Below are positions 31,824-39,758 of a stretch of 41,836 nucleotides of DNA, piece by piece. The position numbers were made by a program, and so were the translations under genes. Within the stretch, counting starts at the first letter, position 1. Every line of letters starts with the position of its first letter. Origin of the DNA: Bradyrhizobium sp. NAS96.2 (GTDB lineage: Bacteria; Pseudomonadota; Alphaproteobacteria; Rhizobiales; Xanthobacteraceae). The notes beneath the pieces are model-generated. The model saw only the letters and a program-made list of their open reading frames with translations. It was not told where the DNA came from and did no database searches. Location: contig NZ_LGHK01000040.1 of assembly GCF_001908235.1 (NCBI RefSeq), forward strand, positions 1-41,836. Direction: 5' to 3'.

Positions 31824-33731
31824 TTGACCGGCCAAAGTGGCGATCCTGGCAAGGCGCACATGACGCTCGCAGCCGCGGCATTCGTGGCGCTGGCTTGCGT
31901 CGCGATCATTGCACTCAGCTGCTGGCGCGAGTGGTCCTCGCGACAGCTCGAGTTGAAGAATGCCGAAACGGACATGGCCAATCTGGCTCGCTCACTGACG
32001 CAGCACGCCGAGGACACCTTCGAACTCACCGATACCGTTCTCAACGTGCTCGTAAACCAGTTCGAGCTGGAGGGAACCGGCCCGGCGGCCGTCGCCAAGG
32101 TCCAGGCCTTCCTCGCCCGGCGCAGAGCCGTGAACCGCATTCATGGCGTGTTCGTTTACGATGAGACCGGCCGTTGGCTCGCGACCAGCGAGCCGGTCAC
32201 TTTCACCAACCTCAACAACAGCGACCGCGAATATTTTCAGCATCATCGGGCCTCCGCCGAGCGGGGGACCTATATTGGACGCCCGGTGAAGAGCAGGTCC
32301 GGGGGACAATGGATCATCACGGCGTCGAGACGATTCAATCATCCCGACGGCAGCTTTGCCGGCGTGGCTCTCACGACGATCGACGTCGGCTATTTTCTGC
32401 AATTCTATCACGGGTTCGACATTGGTCCTAACGGCTCTATCGCTCTTGCGACGGCGGACGGCACTATTCTCGCGCGGAGCCCCGATGACGGCAGCTACAC
32501 GGGCCGCGACCTGTCCGGCGCTCCTCTCTTCAGGAATCTCCGGGAGCGGCCTGCTGAGGGGGCCTATTATTTCAGATCGCCTCTGGACGATGTCCAGCGC
32601 CTGAGCTTCTACAAGCTGAGTAATCGCTACCCCGTCATCGTCGTCGCCACACAATCCGAGGATGACGTGCTGGCCCCTTGGCGCAGGGCAGCGCTGTCGC
32701 GCATGGCTGTGGTCGTGGCTCTCATCGGCGCACTCGGTAGCGCAGGCCTCTTGCTGGTGCGCCAGCTGCGGCGAGGCCAGAAAATGGCGGCGGCGATTAG
32801 TGCAAAGGAAGCGGATTTCCGCCTCCTTGCCGAGCACTCGGGAGACATGGTCACGCGCATAAGCCTTGAGGGACGAATCCGATATGTTTCGCCATCAAGC
32901 TCTCGGCTTCTTGGTTGGGCACCCAACCAGCTCTTGGACACCCCGGCTCTCGCCGGCGTCAATGCTAACGACCTGCCCCAGGTTGAGCAGACGGTCTCCT
33001 TCTTGCGGACCGGCCAAGCCGAAGAGGCCAGGATCATCTATCGCAATCGGCATCGCGAGAAGGGTGAGATCTGGTTGGAAACCGCCCTGCGCGTGACCCG
33101 CAATCCCAAGAGCGGCGAGATTGACGGCGTGGTGGCTATCTCGCGCGACATGACAGAGCACAAGGACCTGGAAGACAAGCTCGCGGTTCTCGCCAGTTCG
33201 GATGGCCTGACGGGCCTGGCTAACCGCAGACATTTCGACGAGCAGCTAGAATCAGAGTGGGAACGGGCCAAACGCGAGGGGACGCCCTTGTCGCTGCTGC
33301 TTTTGGATGTCGATCACTTCAAGAAATTCAACGACCAGTACGGACACCAAGCCGGCGATGGCTGTCTTCGTTCCGTCGCCAGAGTCTTGAGCGAGCAGGC
33401 CCGGCGCCCCGCGGACGTGGCGGCGCGGTATGGCGGCGAGGAGTTCGCCTTACTGTTGCCGAACACCGACGCAGCAGGCTGCGCGCAGGTCGGCGAGCGA
33501 ATCCGGCAGGCGATTCGCGACCTTGGTATCCTGCACGCGCTCAACCCGCCTTCAAGGCTGATCACCTTGAGCCTTGGCGGCGCAACACACCTGCCCGCCA
33601 GCGACAAGCTACATTGCGCGTCATTGATCGAGGCCGCGGACAAGGCACTCTACGCCGCCAAGGAGTGCGGACGCGATCGGCTCGTAATGTCAGGACAGGT
33701 GATCGCCTGGCCCACATCGATACGAGCTTGA
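31824..33731 (+). CDS. membrane diguanylate cyclase: dCache sensor, PAS and GGDEF domains
   Basis: A 635-residue protein. A membrane helix near residues 14-32 and another near 285-305 enclose a periplasmic double-Cache sensor (VFVYDETGRWLATSEP, LNNSDREYFQHH, RPVKSRSGGQWIITASRRF). A PAS domain follows (about 325-450), then a GGDEF domain with the intact catalytic motif YGGEEF near residue 536 and an inhibitory I-site RPAD five residues before it. It should make cyclic di-GMP with product inhibition. GGAGG at 31812-31816, 7 bases before TTG at 31824, supports that start; an ATG at 31860 has only a weak site. No EAL domain is present. Confidence 0.93.
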   Translation: MTGQSGDPGKAHMTLAAAAFVALACVAIIALSCWREWSSRQLELKNAETDMANLARSLTQHAEDTFELTDTVLNVLVNQFELEGTGPAAVAKVQAFLARRRAVNRIHGVFVYDETGRWLATSEPVTFTNLNNSDREYFQHHRASAERGTYIGRPVKSRSGGQWIITASRRFNHPDGSFAGVALTTIDVGYFLQFYHGFDIGPNGSIALATADGTILARSPDDGSYTGRDLSGAPLFRNLRERPAEGAYYFRSPLDDVQRLSFYKLSNRYPVIVVATQSEDDVLAPWRRAALSRMAVVVALIGALGSAGLLLVRQLRRGQKMAAAISAKEADFRLLAEHSGDMVTRISLEGRIRYVSPSSSRLLGWAPNQLLDTPALAGVNANDLPQVEQTVSFLRTGQAEEARIIYRNRHREKGEIWLETALRVTRNPKSGEIDGVVAISRDMTEHKDLEDKLAVLASSDGLTGLANRRHFDEQLESEWERAKREGTPLSLLLLDVDHFKKFNDQYGHQAGDGCLRSVARVLSEQARRPADVAARYGGEEFALLLPNTDAAGCAQVGERIRQAIRDLGILHALNPPSRLITLSLGGATHLPASDKLHCASLIEAADKALYAAKECGRDRLVMSGQVIAWPTSIRA

Positions 33732-34082
33732 AAAGCAATCCAGGAAATGAGGCTTTTATTGAGAATTTGGGGAGAGAACCTGTGACGTCGATCGCGACCT
33801 TGTTGGCGCGGGGATTCGAAGGTCGGATAAATTATCCGGACATTGCGCGTCGTCCGCTCAGCCGGGTGTGTCATTTTGTCCAGCTGTACGCGGCCGCGCG
33901 CCGACCTTCCGCAGGGCGCGCCGATAGCTATAAAGCAAGCGGATGGTGCGAATACTAGGCGTGGTGTAACCGCCGCCCCAGCGGTAAGGCGCATCGTATT
34001 CCTACTCGTAGGCGCCGGGTCCGCCGTATTCGCCTGCTCCATTTAGCCACTGATAATCAAGCAAATCGGTGCTGCAGCGCAG
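33732..34082. other. intergenic stretch without a confident gene
   Basis: No recognised protein is seen on either strand. The minus strand from about 34042 has a Gly/Tyr-rich piece (EYGGPGAYE, stop, EYDAPYRWGGGYTTPS) that may be a scrap of a secreted Gly-rich protein. Other frames look random. Confidence 0.4.
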
Positions 34083-34271
34083 CTAATCCTTGGCCTGGGA
34101 GAGCACCGCGAACCCGTTATCGAGAGCCGTCTTGAAAACCGCTTTTAGGCCGGGATCCCGGAGCAGCTCTTCCGCGGCACTGAAATCTGCGACGGCATGC
34201 CAATTCATGCCGGCGGCGGGCGCCGGCAAAATCGCTGCTTCGAAAGCGTATGCGCTTCGGCCTTGCCCTTC
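34083..34271 (-). pseudogene. possible 3' remnant of an unknown gene
   Basis: The minus-strand frame ending at 34083 has a protein-like end (AAILPAPAAGMNWHAVADFS, AAEELLRDPGLKAVFKTALD, NGFAVLSQAKD) with ordinary amphipathic composition. Upstream in the same frame the sequence turns Arg/Ser-rich and unconvincing. A second piece, YRLRAPAEIKSNTRYSYEWG ending AVEIY at 34288, lies in a different frame. I read this as a decayed gene of unknown family. Confidence 0.3.
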
Positions 34272-34970
34272 GCCAGTAGGGCCTTGTTCAATAAATTTCC
34301 ACAGCCGGTTCAAAGTGCCCCCACTCGTACGAGTACCGCGTGTTGGATTTGATCTCAGCCGGAGCGCGAAGTCGATAGGTGCGCTGGCAAATCGCCGAAC
34401 CATCGGCCAGTCGGCTTTCGAATCGGCTGGCGCGCGACTTCTTGCGGCCTGCCTTCCGATCCTCGTGCGCTGTGGCCGCTCGAGATCCCAACCTCGTTGC
34501 GAAGGGCAAGTCAGATGGCGTTGTTGTGTCCGGTTCGAAAGGCGTGCGCCTTGTGCGGCAGGCTGTGATAGCCGTGCCTGATGAGGCTGGCTCCGGAGGA
34601 CAAGATACGTCTGTGCGCAATGCGACGGCGCGCCGAACGAGCCGGCGGCCCGCAGATGGATCGAAAGCTTGGTGCGGGCGTCGACGAAATCCTGATCCCG
34701 CCTTCGGAAGACAACGCTCGCACGATCGGCCGTGCCCCGCCAGCAAAAGTCCGGGATGGATCGATCGGTAGGCCAGCGCAGCGACCCCGGCCTTCGAGGG
34801 GCGGTCCTCGTTTCGACCGAGCGGGCCCGGCCCTGCAGGTCGTGCGCCCCAAATTGGCACCTGGGTGTGCCCAGGAGCGTTCTTCGGAGAAGCCGTTCAC
34901 TCAACTGGTGACGGCGGTCGCGCAGTTGCGGAAGGCCAGCCGACCGCTGGCAATCCGCGAACCTCCGTGA
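34272..34970. other. degenerate region without a recognisable gene
   Basis: Long frames exist on both strands because of high GC, but none shows a family motif or balanced composition. It separates the remnant at 34083 from the histidine kinase stop at 34971 and probably holds eroded sequence. Confidence 0.4.
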
Positions 34971-35906
34971 TCAGTCTTCGAGGGCGACCACCACTTCCAC
35001 CTCGCAACCTTTCGCCATGGGCGTCCTGGTCATGGTGCCTTTCATCTGCGCGGTCATCAGGTTGATCAGGCGCGTCCCCAAGCCGCCCTTGGCCTCCGCC
35101 GGGCATCCGATCCCATCATCCCGTACCGTGATCGCTACCTGCTCGCTTCTACTCCGGACATCGACTTCCACGGTGCCCGATCGTCCGTCCGGAAATGCGT
35201 ATTTGAAGGCGTTAGTCACCAGCTCGTTGACGATCAAGCCGATCGACGCAGCCTGGGAGCTCTTCACGGCGATTTCGTCGCTAGTCACCCGTATCGCGAT
35301 CGGGCGCAAACCCCGGTGGAAGTCCGCGAGACTTCCGCACAACGCCTGCAGATAGGCCGCGAGATCGACCGTGCTATTAACGGATGTGTGGCGCAGGCTG
35401 TCATGGACCTTCGCGACCACCTCGATGCGCGCCAAGGCCGAGGTGATCGCCGCCTGCACGGCAGGATTGGAGTCCGATCGCGCTTGCAGCCGCAGGATCG
35501 ACATGATCGTAGCGAGATCGTTCCTGGTCCGATGCGCCAGCTCCATCAGCAGCACGTCGGCATAGGCTTTCGCTTCCGAGTGCTTCTCCAAGGCGGTGCG
35601 CAAGGCTTCCGTCACGGCCGCGATGCACAGTCCGCTTGCCAGGAAAATCAACAGCGGCAGGACCTCGGCGCTCAGAGGCGGCGGCATGAAGTATCGCAGG
35701 GCCAGCGCGGCGCTCGCGCCAGTGGCAAGGAAGCCGGAGCCGCGATCGAAGATGACTGAGGCCAGGAAAATGGCTGGAATGAACAACACCAGCGGATGGG
35801 GCCTCAACTGGTCATCCAGCAGCAGCTTCGTGACGAAAGCCAAGCCGACCAGCCCCAGGCTCAAAAGATACCGTGCCCAGATCGGGTATCTGGGCGTAAC
35901 GGACAT
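34971..35906 (-). CDS. membrane histidine kinase of the HisKA_2/HWE class with DUF4118-type N-terminus
   Basis: A 311-residue protein. Three or four membrane helices in residues 8-110 with FIPAIFLASVIFDRGSGF fit a DUF4118 membrane module. The phosphorylation motif is ELAHRTRNDLATIMSILRLQ near residue 124, of the HisKA_2 type. The ATPase domain has the N box NELVTNAFKYAFPDG, the G1 box VRDDGIG and GLGTRLI. Kinases of this class activate PhyR in the alphaproteobacterial general stress response. An exact EcfG-type promoter overlaps longer in-frame starts, so MSVTPRYPIW at 35906 is chosen. No response regulator gene is adjacent. Confidence 0.9.
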   Translation of the reverse strand: MSVTPRYPIWARYLLSLGLVGLAFVTKLLLDDQLRPHPLVLFIPAIFLASVIFDRGSGFLATGASAALALRYFMPPPLSAEVLPLLIFLASGLCIAAVTEALRTALEKHSEAKAYADVLLMELAHRTRNDLATIMSILRLQARSDSNPAVQAAITSALARIEVVAKVHDSLRHTSVNSTVDLAAYLQALCGSLADFHRGLRPIAIRVTSDEIAVKSSQAASIGLIVNELVTNAFKYAFPDGRSGTVEVDVRSRSEQVAITVRDDGIGCPAEAKGGLGTRLINLMTAQMKGTMTRTPMAKGCEVEVVVALED

Positions 35907-35937
35907 GAAACGAACCAGAAGCCGGTCCATGCAAGGC

Positions 35938-35963
35938 AACGAAGCAGTTAGACGACGTGTTCC
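35938..35963 (-). promoter_or_regulatory. EcfG-type promoter of the histidine kinase, exact consensus
   Basis: On the minus strand GGAAC (35963-35959), 17 bases, then CGTT (35941-35938). The ATG at 35906 is 31 bases downstream. Confidence 0.75.
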
Positions 35964-36052
35964 TGTCGCATGACACCAGCGCCTGCGCCTGCTGTGTCCA
36001 GACTAAAGGCAGACGAGTCTTGCCGCTGCGCCAGCATTCGACCTGCGCCCTA

Positions 36053-36077
36053 GGAACGATTCAACAAAGCGTGGGTT
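36053..36077 (+). promoter_or_regulatory. EcfG-type promoter of a small basic protein, one mismatch
   Basis: GGAAC at 36053-36057, 16 bases, then GGTT at 36074-36077. The GTG start at 36146 lies 68 bases further on. Confidence 0.6.
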
Positions 36078-36145
36078 CGTCTCGAAAGAAATCCCAGCAG
36101 AAATCCAAGAGGTAACGCCACTACGCGATCAGTGGAGGAGCTGAG

Positions 36146-36406
36146 GTGCGAGTCCAAGCGCATTCACGCCAAGCTAGCAAGAAGACCGGCAAATCCGCTG
36201 CGTCGGTGAAGAAGGCTGTCAAGAAAGTCGGCAACAGCCGGAAGCGCGTTGAGCGCGTCGACTCGGCTCCGCGGCGAAGAAGCGGAGCCGATACCCGGCC
36301 GGAACTGCTCGAACAGCTGCAAGGAACAAGGCTGACCTCAGGTGGTTGTACGGGTGGAATGGCCTCAGCGTTTCACCTCGAGGCTCAGCGGTTCCGGCTA
36401 TCTTAG
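36146..36406 (+). CDS. small basic Lys/Arg-rich protein
   Basis: An 86-residue protein with a GTG start 5 bases after a strong ribosome site (GGAGGAG at 36134-36140). The first half is histone-tail-like (SKKTGKSAASVKKAVKKVGN, SRKRVERVDSAPRRR), suggesting nucleic acid binding; the second half is less typical and may result from an old frameshift. It has its own stress-type promoter and a terminator immediately after the stop, so it is a single-gene transcript. Similar KKxGKSAxSVKKA proteins occur in Bradyrhizobium relatives, function unknown. Confidence 0.6.
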   Translation: MRVQAHSRQASKKTGKSAASVKKAVKKVGNSRKRVERVDSAPRRRSGADTRPELLEQLQGTRLTSGGCTGGMASAFHLEAQRFRLS

Positions 36407-36440
36407 GGCTCCAGCACAGTCCCTCGCTGGAGCCTTTTTT
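36407..36440 (+). terminator. rho-independent terminator after the small basic protein gene
   Basis: GGCTCCAGC (36407-36415), ten-base loop, GCTGGAGCC (36426-36434), then six T. A perfect 9-bp stem directly after the stop codon. Confidence 0.9.
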
Positions 36441-36535
36441 GGGCACGAGGGGAGACCAGCGCGGTTTAAGTCTCGCTCTAGTGAAGAGATGGGACAAAGA
36501 TCGGCCTCGGCGTTTATCCTGGCGCTGGGGCCGTT

Positions 36536-36817
36536 CTACCGAAGCGCTTCTTTTCCATCGCCTCCATGCCCGACGCGTTTCCAGTCGCCATAACCATAGA
36601 TCCCCGACCAATGATGTATGACGGTCCCGCAACGTTCGCAGCTAAAGAGGCCAGAATTGATCACGTGAGGGGGCCCCCGCTTTTGGATCGCAGAATAAAC
36701 AGCGCCGCAGCCTCGGCACGAAAAATAAACTATCACTATTGCCTTCCTCGCAAGGGCAAAGCCTACCAGCCCCTCCATAACGCGCCTAGGTATCTTGCGG
36801 CGGATTTGCGAAGCCAC
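36536..36817 (-). CDS. small zinc-ribbon protein
   Basis: The minus-strand frame includes VYFSCRGCGAVYSAIQKRGP and, 15 residues later, FSCERCGTVIHHWSGIYGYG; two CxxC pairs make a zinc ribbon. This small protein type recurs in Bradyrhizobium relatives without a known role. The start is uncertain: GTG at 36817, ATG at 36778 or a GTG close to VYFSC are all possible, and the segment before VYFSC may not be translated. Confidence 0.5.
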   Translation of the reverse strand: MASQIRRKIPRRVMEGLVGFALARKAIVIVYFSCRGCGAVYSAIQKRGPPHVINSGLFSCERCGTVIHHWSGIYGYGDWKRVGHGGDGKEALR

Positions 36818-36871
36818 GTTAGCCGTCGATTCCTGAACCGGCGTCCTGGACGAAATCTCCGGACAGAGCCA

Positions 36872-36979
36872 GGCTCCGTGCGCCTTCAGCTGCAGCGCGC
36901 TATCGACGATCTAAGGGAAGCGCCAGGTCCAGTCGAGCCCGGACTTGGAGCTGACGCGCACGGTCTTGCCATCGCGCTC
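36872..36979 (-). pseudogene. fragment resembling an ATP-dependent DNA ligase catalytic domain
   Basis: On the minus strand 36 codons read ERDGKTVRVSSKSGLDWTWR, FP, stop, IVDSALQLKAHGA. The pattern 'V.L.S+SGLDWT.RFPEIV.AAL.L' is that of LigD-type ATP-dependent DNA ligases, just after the nucleotidyl-transfer lysine region. The stop (TAG) stands where Glu is usual. Neither side continues the domain, so this is a scrap. Recognition rests on about 25 residues. Confidence 0.45.
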
Positions 36980-37022
36980 CTAACCTCTGGGAAAAATAGG
37001 TGCGGTCAGTCTCTCTGTCGAA

Positions 37023-37220
37023 TTATTGAGCCTTGCGCTGGCTTTCCTGAATCAGGAGATGCCACTTTACGAATTCGGCCCGCTCCCTCGTGAGTTTCTC
37101 CGCCAGATCGCCGTTCTTTAGCAGCGCAGGAACCTTCCGTTCTCGGTCATAGACCATCTAGCCCTTGGTTCCCATTCGAACGAGGAACCTGGCTTGCATA
37201 GCAAGTTCGGCATTGTTCAT
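37023..37220 (-). pseudogene. small hypothetical gene with a nonsense codon at position 21
   Basis: The minus-strand frame reads MNNAELAMQARFLVRMGTKG, stop (TAG at 37160-37158), MVYDRERKVPALLKNGDLAE, KLTRERAEFVKWHLLIQESQ and RKAQ before TAA. The sequence matches a recurrent small Bradyrhizobium-type protein with W at the interrupted position (GWMVYDRERK), so TGG to TAG is the likely change. Function unknown. All other codons are intact. Confidence 0.55.
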
Positions 37221-37380
37221 CGTGTGCCCCGATTGGCTAGTGCAATGCGCCAATTGAGCTCCCTGTCGACTGGGTGGTCATTTCACTATGTGAATTGTAG
37301 ACCATCGACTTTAGTCGAACAGATCTTTTCCGGCCTGGTTCATTCTCACAAAGGTCCCGCTCTTGTAGTACTCGAGTCAC

Positions 37381-37596
37381 CGCGGGCGTATCGCCAAGCG
37401 TCGTTCCGATCTCCTGGGTGGCAATCACATCGAGGGAGCTAGCCTGGTTGCGGTCTGCGACCCCGATCCGCGCGTGCTGACGCGGTTGCAGGGAAGTTCT
37501 CCGTCGCGGCCCACTACGACATGGATGAGTTCCTGGCACGAAAGGATATCGTTGCGATCGCCGTGCTGACGCCGAGCGGGCTGCATCCCGCGCACG
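37381..37596 (+). pseudogene. fragment of a Gfo/Idh/MocA-type oxidoreductase
   Basis: The sense starts RGRIAKRRSDLLGGNHIEGA and SLVAVCDPDPRVLTRLQG, the second strand of a Rossmann fold in Gfo/Idh/MocA dehydrogenases. After the GGG at 37491-37493 it continues one frame over as KFSVAAHYDMDEFLARKDIV and AIAVLTPSGLHPAHA. One missing G explains the shift. The first nucleotide-binding motif and the whole C-terminal domain are absent. The fragment runs straight into a GH13 remnant. Confidence 0.6.
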
Positions 37597-37959
37597 CTGG
37601 CGCCGGATTTTGCAAGCGACAACGTCGCAAGCCTCGAGGCGGACAGGGCATGGATCCTCAATCTCTACAAGGCGTTGATCGTGCTGCGGCGAATGCTGCC
37701 GCAGCTCGTCCATGGCAGCTATGAGCCGGTAACGGCGCATGGCGATGTCCTGCTCTACCGGCGGCGTAACGCCGAAGGCGTCGCCATGATCGCGCTGAAT
37801 TTCGGCGCAGCCCGCGCGTCGGTCTCCTCCAGCGCGATCGGCTTCAGCAACGAGGTTCTGCTGTCGACCTTCATGGACCGACAGGGCGAAAAGATCGAAG
37901 GCGTCCTCGACCTGCGCTCCAACGAGGGCGTGATCTTGGGGCCGTATCAGGACGACTAA
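37597..37959 (+). pseudogene. 3' fragment of a GH13 alpha-glucosidase/amylase
   Basis: The frame reads LAPDFASDNVASLEADRAWI, LNLYKALIVLRRMLPQLVHG and continues through DVLLYRRRNAEGVAMIALNF to EGVILGPYQDD and TAA. This is the C-terminal beta domain of GH13 alpha-glucosidases, starting shortly before the 'ILNLYKALIALR' helix. The catalytic barrel is missing. Its TAA overlaps the TAG of the convergent TreS-like gene. Confidence 0.7.
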
Positions 37960-39647
37960 CGTGCTGCGCGCGGCTCGTTGGTGTCAATGTCGCTGCGCTT
38001 GAGCAGGTAGTCGAGCCCGCCGACCCGGTACCAGCGATAGCCGTAGGCCTCGATCAGGAGCTTGTGACGCCCGGTATCGTCGGCGCGGCTGTGATCCTCG
38101 GTCAGGAGGTTCACGAGAAGATTGCCGGCGTCGTCAGGCAGCCGGACATTGAACGAGACCTCAAGCGGCTTTTCCGCGAAATTATGCACGAACAATACCG
38201 AGTTGTTACGCCAGTCGTAACGAATGACCAGTACGGCAGGACTTCGGGTACTAATAACCTTGAAGTCTCCCCAGCCGATCTCGGGGACTTCCTTGCGCAT
38301 ACGGATAATGCGCTCGGTCCAGTTCAGCATCGAATTCGGATCGCGGCGCTGCTTGGCTGCGTTGACGTGTTCATAGCCATAGGGACCCTCGTCGATCACA
38401 GGCACACATGGCCGATCGCTCTCGGTAAAGCCGCCGTGCGGCTCGGTCGACCATTGCATCGGCGTGCGTGCGCAAGTGCGCTCCGGCAAGTCGAGATTAT
38501 CGCCCATGCCGAGCTCATCGCCGTAGCGGATTACGGGCGTGCCGGGAAGCGTGCACATCAGACTGTAAGCGAGCTCCAGGCGCCGCCTGTCGCCGCCCAG
38601 CATGGGCGCAAGGCGCCGCCGGATGCCGCGGTCGTAGAGTTGCATGCTCTTGTCCGGACCGAATGCCTTGAAGACCGTCTCGCGCTGCGCCTTGGTGAGG
38701 CGGCCGAGGTCGAGCTCGTCGTGATTGCGCAAGAACAGGCCCCATTGCGCGGTCGCGGGCCGTGGCTTGGTCGCCGTCAGTGCCTTCGCCAGCGGTTTTG
38801 TGTCGGCCGATGCCAGCGCGTAAAACAGATGTTGATTGACGTGGAAGTTGAACATCATCTGCATGCGGTCGCCGTCGCGCCCGAAATACTCCATATCCGT
38901 CTCGGGCGGCACGTTGGCTTCGGCGAGGATGATCGCGTTGCCCTGACGCCATTGCAGGAATTCGCGAAACGATCGCAGCATGTCATATTGCTCGATCGGC
39001 TTGCGCACCGATGCGCCCTTGGTCGCGATCACGAATGGCACGGCGTCCATGCGGAATCCCGAGACGCCGAGCTGGATCCAGAATCCCATGATCTTAAGGA
39101 TCTCGGCCTGCACGTGCGGGTTCGATGTGTTGAGGTCCGGCTGGAAATCGTAGAAGCGATGAAAGTACCAGGCGCCCGCCTGCTTGTCGTGCGTCCAGGT
39201 CGTTTTCTGAACGCCGGGAAACACCATGCCCGTGTTGGCGTTCGCCGGCTTGCTGTCCGACCAGACATACCAGTCGCGGAAGGGCGAGTCCTTCGAGCTC
39301 CGTGCCGACTTGAACCAGGCGTGCTGATCCGAGGTGTGATTGACGACGAGGTCAATGATCACGCGAATGCCGCGTTGCTGGCAGCCATGGGTGAATTCGA
39401 CAAAATCTCCCAGCGTGCCGTAGCGCGGATCGACGCCGTAATAGTCTGAAATGTCGTAGCCGCCGTCCCTGTTGGGCGAAGTCTGAAATGGCATCAACCA
39501 GATCGTGGTGATGCCGAGCCCGTCCAGGTAATCCAGACGCCGCAGCAGGCCACCGAAATCGCCGACGCCATCGCCGTTGGCATCCATGTAGGTGCCAACG
39601 GACAGGCAATAGATCACGCCATTCTTGTACCAGAGGTCGTCGATCAT
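37956..39647 (-). CDS. GH13 trehalose synthase-like/alpha-amylase family enzyme
   Basis: A 563-residue GH13 enzyme. The barrel has VVNH at 101-104, the nucleophile Asp201 in GFRMDAVPF, the acid/base Glu243 in IILAEANV and Asp310 in LRNHDELDL. The order and the blocks SMQLYDRGIRRRLAPML and GDELGMGDNLDLPERTCARTPMQWS closely resemble trehalose synthase (TreS), which interconverts maltose and trehalose; an ordinary maltase is possible. No fused maltokinase is present. Trehalose synthesis fits the stress context. The start MIDDLWYKNGVIYCLSVGTY at 39647 is the usual family start; upstream codons include the palindrome at 39714. Confidence 0.9.
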   Translation of the reverse strand: MIDDLWYKNGVIYCLSVGTYMDANGDGVGDFGGLLRRLDYLDGLGITTIWLMPFQTSPNRDGGYDISDYYGVDPRYGTLGDFVEFTHGCQQRGIRVIIDLVVNHTSDQHAWFKSARSSKDSPFRDWYVWSDSKPANANTGMVFPGVQKTTWTHDKQAGAWYFHRFYDFQPDLNTSNPHVQAEILKIMGFWIQLGVSGFRMDAVPFVIATKGASVRKPIEQYDMLRSFREFLQWRQGNAIILAEANVPPETDMEYFGRDGDRMQMMFNFHVNQHLFYALASADTKPLAKALTATKPRPATAQWGLFLRNHDELDLGRLTKAQRETVFKAFGPDKSMQLYDRGIRRRLAPMLGGDRRRLELAYSLMCTLPGTPVIRYGDELGMGDNLDLPERTCARTPMQWSTEPHGGFTESDRPCVPVIDEGPYGYEHVNAAKQRRDPNSMLNWTERIIRMRKEVPEIGWGDFKVISTRSPAVLVIRYDWRNNSVLFVHNFAEKPLEVSFNVRLPDDAGNLLVNLLTEDHSRADDTGRHKLLIEAYGYRWYRVGGLDYLLKRSDIDTNEPRAAR

Positions 39648-39683
39648 CAGGCTATATATCCTCTCCGGCGAGGGCCGGAAGAT

Positions 39684-39708
39684 AAGCGGCGAGGCGGCGA
39701 CGGGTTCC
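39684..39708 (-). promoter_or_regulatory. possible degenerate EcfG-type promoter of the TreS-like gene
   Basis: On the minus strand GGAAC (39708-39704), 16 bases, then GCTT (39687-39684). The ATG at 39647 is 36 bases downstream. The same GCTT variant occurs at 5059-5083. Confidence 0.3.
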
Positions 39709-39713
39709 TGCCA

Positions 39714-39746
39714 GAGTGTCATCCCGCAAGCTGCGGGATGACACTC
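39714..39746. repeat. perfect 15-bp palindrome
   Basis: GAGTGTCATCCCGCA (39714-39728), three-base loop AGC, TGCGGGATGACACTC (39732-39746). It sits 12 bases after the stop of the VWA gene, without a T run. It could end transcription of that gene or be a REP-like element; GTCATCC also begins the repeat at 41601. Confidence 0.8.
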
Positions 39747-39758
39747 CAAGCTGTGTTG

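Noticed and set aside
38064..39449. 461-codon plus-strand frame
   Set aside because: Antisense to the TreS-like gene, whose catalytic motifs are all intact.
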